From assembly GCA_045585955.1 (NCBI GenBank), contig JAZMZK010000017.1:1-18620 (forward strand): DNA of 18,620 nucleotides, in the 5' to 3' direction. How positions within the stretch are numbered: position 1 is the first letter of the stretch; each line of letters starts with the position of its first letter. Positions 15,860-18,620 of the stretch are shown here, piece by piece. Position numbers and translations under genes: made by a program. This DNA is from SIG78 sp045585955. Lineage in GTDB: Bacteria; Verrucomicrobiota; Lentisphaeria; Victivallales; Victivallaceae. The notes under the pieces were generated by a model. It had not been told where the DNA came from. It made no database searches and saw only the letters and a list, made by a program, of their open reading frames with translations.

Positions 15860-15876
15860 AAAAAATGTGATTTTTT
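15847..15876 (-). terminator. AT-rich hairpin with T run after the oxidoreductase gene
   Basis: AAAAAATCA (15876-15868 on the minus strand) pairs perfectly with TGATTTTTT (15858-15850) around a 9-base loop and runs into further T residues (15849-15847). It lies about 110 bases past the oxidoreductase stop. The stem has only two G-C pairs, so it may be a weak terminator or simply part of the regulator's promoter, which it overlaps. Confidence 0.4.
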
Positions 15877-15984
15877 CAATACCGCAGATTTATCCGGCTC
15901 TTACATTTTCCACCAGACCTGCAATCGGTTTTTGATTTTCAAACAACTCTTCGTCGGCTTATTGCAGCAAACGAAATTTTCTTA

Positions 15985-17493
15985 TTATTTCCCCATCAGC
16001 AACTCTTTGCGGAGCTGCTGAAGTTTTGCTGCAAGATCGCCGGACAAATCAGCTTCATAGATCGACATTATCCCCTTGAGTGCCTCCACGGCAGATGCTC
16101 CGGGATATTTGGCGATCAGGGCTTGAGCTTCGGCAACATGTCCGGGGATATTTTCCAGACGCTCCTGCAATTCTTCCACGGCTTTCAGCACGCTTACTTT
16201 GCCGGTATCGTTTTTGATGTTTTTCCAAAGCAAAGCTCCATCCCACACTTTACGCCACAAAGTACCATCCTGAATAAGCTCCAGCATCAGTGAGTTGAAA
16301 CGCAATGAATCATCTCCGGCGTCGGCGGGGAAAATCTTTGCCGGATCAAAATGCTCCTGCATAGTGTTGTCGTTGCGGTAGCGGTCGCGGACTTCCTTTT
16401 TACGGAAGTCAGGGATTTCCACGGGCATACCGCCCTGCTCCTGACTGCGGACTGCCATAATACCGGCTAAAGTTACATCGCTTGATTTGTAAATATCCCA
16501 CGGAGCAGTTTCGCCGGTCAGGATCTGGCGGGCAAAGTAATAGAGTTCCCAGAAGTCGCCGCCGCCATGTCCGGCAGTGTTGGCGATCTCCGCCAATGCC
16601 GGCCACTCCGGTTGAACACGCAGATCCATACTTTTGCCGGCGGCACCGGTTTTGATTATCAGATCATGCCCCAGCGATTCAGCCGATGCCCGCGTGCCCC
16701 AGATGCGTTTTCCGGCATGGTAATCGCCGGTGGCGGCACCGGTAAGGTTACGCATCAAACCGCCGTTGCTCATTTCCACGATCGAAGGACAGGGTTTGCT
16801 CATGCCGCTTTCCGGCAGATACCCCGGCAGAGCTACCGCCTCCGGCAATGCCGAAACCCTGACCGGACGCAAATCAGTAATTTGCATCAAAGGCCCCAGC
16901 GAGTGAGTTGCGTAGTAATGAAAATTGAGCCATGAACGCCAGCTGTGAGCAGTGTTGCCCGGTTCGACCGCTGGCCGGTTGGGCGTGTTATAGCCATAGC
17001 ATAAAGCACGGCACTCGTGCAGATATTCAAACTCGCCGTACATGAATTCGCCGAAAAATCCTTTTTCCCAGAGATCTTTCAAATACATATTTTCTTTGGT
17101 AAAGGGGTAATTTTCCAGCAACTGATAAACTTTGCCGCTTTTTTCGACCGCTTCGACCAGCTGCACGCCTTCGGCGGGAGTCATAAACGATGTAACTTCG
17201 CTCATCACATGCAAACCGGCTTCCAATGCCCGGATTGCATGTCTGGCATGATCCTGAATAAATGTTGCGATCAAGACCGCATCCATGGGATAAGAAAGAA
17301 ACTCATCCGCGTTATCAGTAATAAATGCCTCCGGGCACATATTGCGGAATTTTTCCTGCATAATGGGGTTTATATCGCACCCGGCAACGATTTCGATATT
17401 GAGTTTGTCGGCAGTACGAATCAAACTGCTGCCGCGGCCGAGTCCCCAAACACCCAGGCGTATTTTTTTATCAGTCTGAAATATAGCTGACAT
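15985..17493 (-). CDS. Gfo/Idh/MocA-family oxidoreductase-like protein
   Basis: A 502-residue protein. The N-terminal Rossmann domain opens with LGVWGLGRG (13-21), the dinucleotide-binding glycine loop, and continues through VAGCDIN (36-42) and DAVLIATFIQDH (71-82). The C-terminal alpha/beta domain includes ATHSLGPLMQI (195-205), and HGGGDF (309-314). The catalytic EKP motif of the family is replaced by EVT (E99-V100-T101), so the usual lysine is missing, as in some glycosidase-like relatives of this superfamily. An extra C-terminal helical region of about 120 residues makes it longer than the common 330-400. The ATG at 17493 is chosen because GAGG sits 9 bases upstream; the in-frame ATG at 17508 would contain that site. 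No signal peptide. Probably monocistronic. Confidence 0.8.
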   Translation of the reverse strand: MSAIFQTDKKIRLGVWGLGRGSSLIRTADKLNIEIVAGCDINPIMQEKFRNMCPEAFITDNADEFLSYPMDAVLIATFIQDHARHAIRALEAGLHVMSEVTSFMTPAEGVQLVEAVEKSGKVYQLLENYPFTKENMYLKDLWEKGFFGEFMYGEFEYLHECRALCYGYNTPNRPAVEPGNTAHSWRSWLNFHYYATHSLGPLMQITDLRPVRVSALPEAVALPGYLPESGMSKPCPSIVEMSNGGLMRNLTGAATGDYHAGKRIWGTRASAESLGHDLIIKTGAAGKSMDLRVQPEWPALAEIANTAGHGGGDFWELYYFARQILTGETAPWDIYKSSDVTLAGIMAVRSQEQGGMPVEIPDFRKKEVRDRYRNDNTMQEHFDPAKIFPADAGDDSLRFNSLMLELIQDGTLWRKVWDGALLWKNIKNDTGKVSVLKAVEELQERLENIPGHVAEAQALIAKYPGASAVEALKGIMSIYEADLSGDLAAKLQQLRKELLMGK

Positions 17494-17529
17494 AATAAAA
17501 TACCTCATCTTGTTTTTATGATTATTTTA

Positions 17530-17552
17530 CTCTGTTCTACTATAAGACAGAG
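17530..17552. promoter_or_regulatory. Inverted repeat over the oxidoreductase promoter (candidate operator)
   Basis: CTCTGT (17530-17535) and ACAGAG (17547-17552) are perfect inverted arms, extending to 9 bases with two mismatches around a 5-base centre. The repeat encloses the candidate -10. The octamer ACTCTGTT at 17529-17536 recurs at 15839-15846 by the regulator's promoter, consistent with one repressor binding both. Confidence 0.45.
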
Positions 17553-17567
17553 AGGTAATATTGCAAA
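17539..17567 (-). promoter_or_regulatory. Candidate sigma-70 promoter of the oxidoreductase gene
   Basis: On the minus strand TTTGCA (17567-17562) and TATAGT (17544-17539) are 17 bases apart. Transcription would begin roughly 40 bases before the chosen ATG at 17493. Confidence 0.5.
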
Positions 17568-17584
17568 TAAAAAATAATGTCTTA

Positions 17585-17607
17585 ATCAAGAATTCACGAA
17601 ACTTGAT
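17585..17607. repeat. Short inverted repeat upstream of the oxidoreductase promoter
   Basis: ATCAAG (17585-17590) and CTTGAT (17602-17607) are perfect arms separated by 11 bases, just upstream of the minus-strand promoter. It could be an activator or repressor site; its short length leaves chance possible. Confidence 0.3.
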
Positions 17608-18008
17608 CGCTTCAATCACTATTTTGCATAAAACACGCAAATTAAGTATATTTTACTCATAAAAACCTGAAAAAAAACGAGCAATAACTCATTATTTTAC
17701 CATAAGCTTTTTCCCCAGCCCGCCGACATTATGCAATCACAGCCCGACATAAAAAAGCAATGAATATATTTACAAAAAGATTGATTTATCTACACATAAC
17801 GTTATAGCTTGATTGATGACTGCACCACCAGCAGAACCGGAGAAAAGCAAGTCAACGGAGTTATGTTGCGGAAAGATGATCCAGAAGTGGAAAATAAGAA
17901 AAATGATTGCTTCAGGAGAGCCAGTTACCTTGCCAAAAACAATACCAAGGGCAACGCGCCCAAAAGACAGCGGGAGTTGTTTTCATCAAGAATACCCAAA
18001 TAAAACAC

Positions 18009-18036
18009 TTGACATTGTGCGATTTTTTAATAAATT
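18009..18036 (+). promoter_or_regulatory. Possible plus-strand promoter ahead of the hairpin array
   Basis: A perfect TTGACA (18009-18014) is followed after 16 bases by TAAATT (18031-18036), a poor -10. If active it would transcribe towards the hairpin array about 190 bases downstream. No coding frame follows it. Confidence 0.28.
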
Positions 18037-18221
18037 CAGTGTAATAATACGGCTCTATACGAGCAATTAGACAAGTGAGTTTTTTTATTAAATTATTCCC
18101 TGTTTATTCCTACACGACTTCGTCGTACTTGGATTAACATAAATCAGTTTTTATCAAGAGGCAAACCGCTTTTTTTACTTTCAGACAGAAACATGAAAGA
18201 CCTCTTGTGTCTCTCATAATA

Positions 18222-18397
18222 TCTTCATGGCACGCAGTGCCGCTTCATGCATCGCAAGATGCGCTTCATATTTTGCGGCATCGCCGCAAAATGCTTCATA
18301 AAAAACGCCTGACGATGAAGCAGCTCCATTTCATTCTGCTATGAAGCATTTTCCGTTTCACTCCAAATATGAAGCATTCGCTTCGCTCATATGATGT
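18222..18397. repeat. Modular array of GCTTCAT/ATGAAGC heptamers separating short hairpins
   Basis: The heptamer occurs as TCTTCAT (18222-18228), GCTTCAT (18242-18248, 18263-18269, 18293-18299) and then as its reverse complement ATGAAGC (18315-18321, 18341-18347, 18369-18375). Between the first four lie perfect hairpins of different sequence: GGCAC-GCA-GTGCC (18229-18241), GCATC-GCAA-GATGC (18249-18262) and ATTTTGCGGC-ATC-GCCGCAAAAT (18270-18292). The inverted half has weaker stems and ends in a degenerate ATGATG (18391-18396). The linkers are fixed while stem sequences differ, so this is neither a CRISPR nor a simple tandem repeat. It could be a structured RNA, a protein-binding array or a miniature mobile element. 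Confidence 0.75.
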
Positions 18398-18422
18398 AAA
18401 AATGAAAAATGAGAGTTCCGGT

Positions 18423-18451
18423 TTGCAATACTTCATCACAGATAGTATATT
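18423..18451 (+). promoter_or_regulatory. Candidate sigma-70 promoter of the exported-protein gene
   Basis: TTGCAA (18423-18428) and TATATT (18446-18451) are separated by 17 bases. These are the same two hexamers seen before the GNAT gene. Transcription would start about 75 bases before the ATG at 18535. The promoter directly abuts the hairpin array. Confidence 0.5.
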
Positions 18452-18534
18452 AACCAACGGATATTAAACAACAGTTGCACTCAAATCCGGGTGATGCTGA
18501 TAAAATCCATCAATACGGCAAAAAGTGATGAAAA

Positions 18535-18620
18535 ATGAAAAGATTTATTGTTGTTTTATTTTTAATTACAGCAGCTGTTTGTTCGGAGGCTGCAGATAGA
18601 GTAATTCTTGCCGATAATAG
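18535..18620 (+). CDS. N-terminal part of an exported protein (partial)
   Basis: The ATG at 18535 opens a frame that stays open to the window end (28 complete codons). It begins MKRFIVVLFLITAAVCSEAA, a typical Sec signal peptide: two basic residues, a hydrophobic core, and small residues before a likely cleavage after the SEA or EAA positions. The mature part starts around DRVILADN. A Cys at residue 16 does not sit in a standard lipobox. The ribosome binding site is weak (AGTGATGAAAA). A promoter lies about 75-110 bases upstream. Too little is present to name the family. Confidence 0.7.
   Translation, partial: MKRFIVVLFLITAAVCSEAADRVILADN

Larger units (their letters stand above)
17568..18534. 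other. Long intergenic region with inverted repeats and a hairpin array
   Basis: Nearly 1 kb separates the divergently oriented oxidoreductase gene and the exported-protein gene at 18535. Two overlapping plus-strand frames at 17809-18070 have only TTG starts and no ribosome binding site, and I do not accept them as genes. The stretch 17815-18005 is richer in G and C than its surroundings and could be a fragment of a dispersed repeat. A perfect 10-base palindrome ATAACGTTAT lies at 17796-17805, a 5-bp/3-base-loop hairpin ACGACTTCGTCGT at 18114-18126, and the GCTTCAT array at 18222-18397. Confidence 0.5.

Noticed and set aside
18222..18397. CRISPR array
   Set aside because: The repeats are only 7 bases, appear in both orientations, and the intervening sequences are self-complementary hairpins of uneven length. 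No cas gene is nearby.

Overview
The window most likely comes from a Lentisphaerota (Victivallales-like) bacterium. The main sign is a pseudopilin-like protein at 11268-12086 with a very hydrophobic FTLIELLVVIAIIAILA-type N-terminus and a C-terminal H-X9-DG signature. Such proteins are greatly expanded in Lentisphaerae and Planctomycetes. The secreted glycosidase-like protein and the long Gfo/Idh/MocA oxidoreductase fit a polysaccharide-degrading member of that group. This placement is inference; no marker gene is present.

Layout. Bases 1-93 hold the tail of a plus-strand gene and a strong terminator. Bases 310-919 hold two gene remnants on opposite strands that meet near base 550: a recombinase-associated HTH fragment (minus) and an AT-rich fragment of unknown function (plus). 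From 1347 to 17493 every gene is on the minus strand. In transcription order these are: a Gfo/Idh/MocA oxidoreductase (17493-15985); a GntR/LacI-type hybrid repressor (15789-14710); then a tightly packed run of nine genes. The nine are a GNAT acetyltransferase, a secreted tyrosine-phosphatase-like protein, an H-X9-DG pseudopilin, a 1327-residue secreted glycosidase-like protein, a DeoR regulator, a class III PLP enzyme, an FGGY sugar kinase, an Amidohydro_2 metal hydrolase and an L-arabinose-isomerase-family protein. The last three junctions are ATGA stop/start overlaps, and few gaps in the run exceed 20 bases, so it is probably one operon.

A plausible reading is that exported proteins capture and cleave a glycan, while the cytoplasmic enzymes (isomerase, kinase, hydrolase, PLP enzyme) process an unusual released sugar under DeoR control. 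No transporter and no aldolase or epimerase is encoded here, so the pathway is incomplete in this window.

Bases 17568-18534 are about 1 kb without a convincing gene. They hold inverted repeats and, at 18222-18397, a modular array in which a fixed GCTTCAT heptamer (later its reverse complement ATGAAGC) separates short hairpins of unrelated stem sequence. A plus-strand promoter follows, and then the first 28 codons of an exported protein that runs off the window end.
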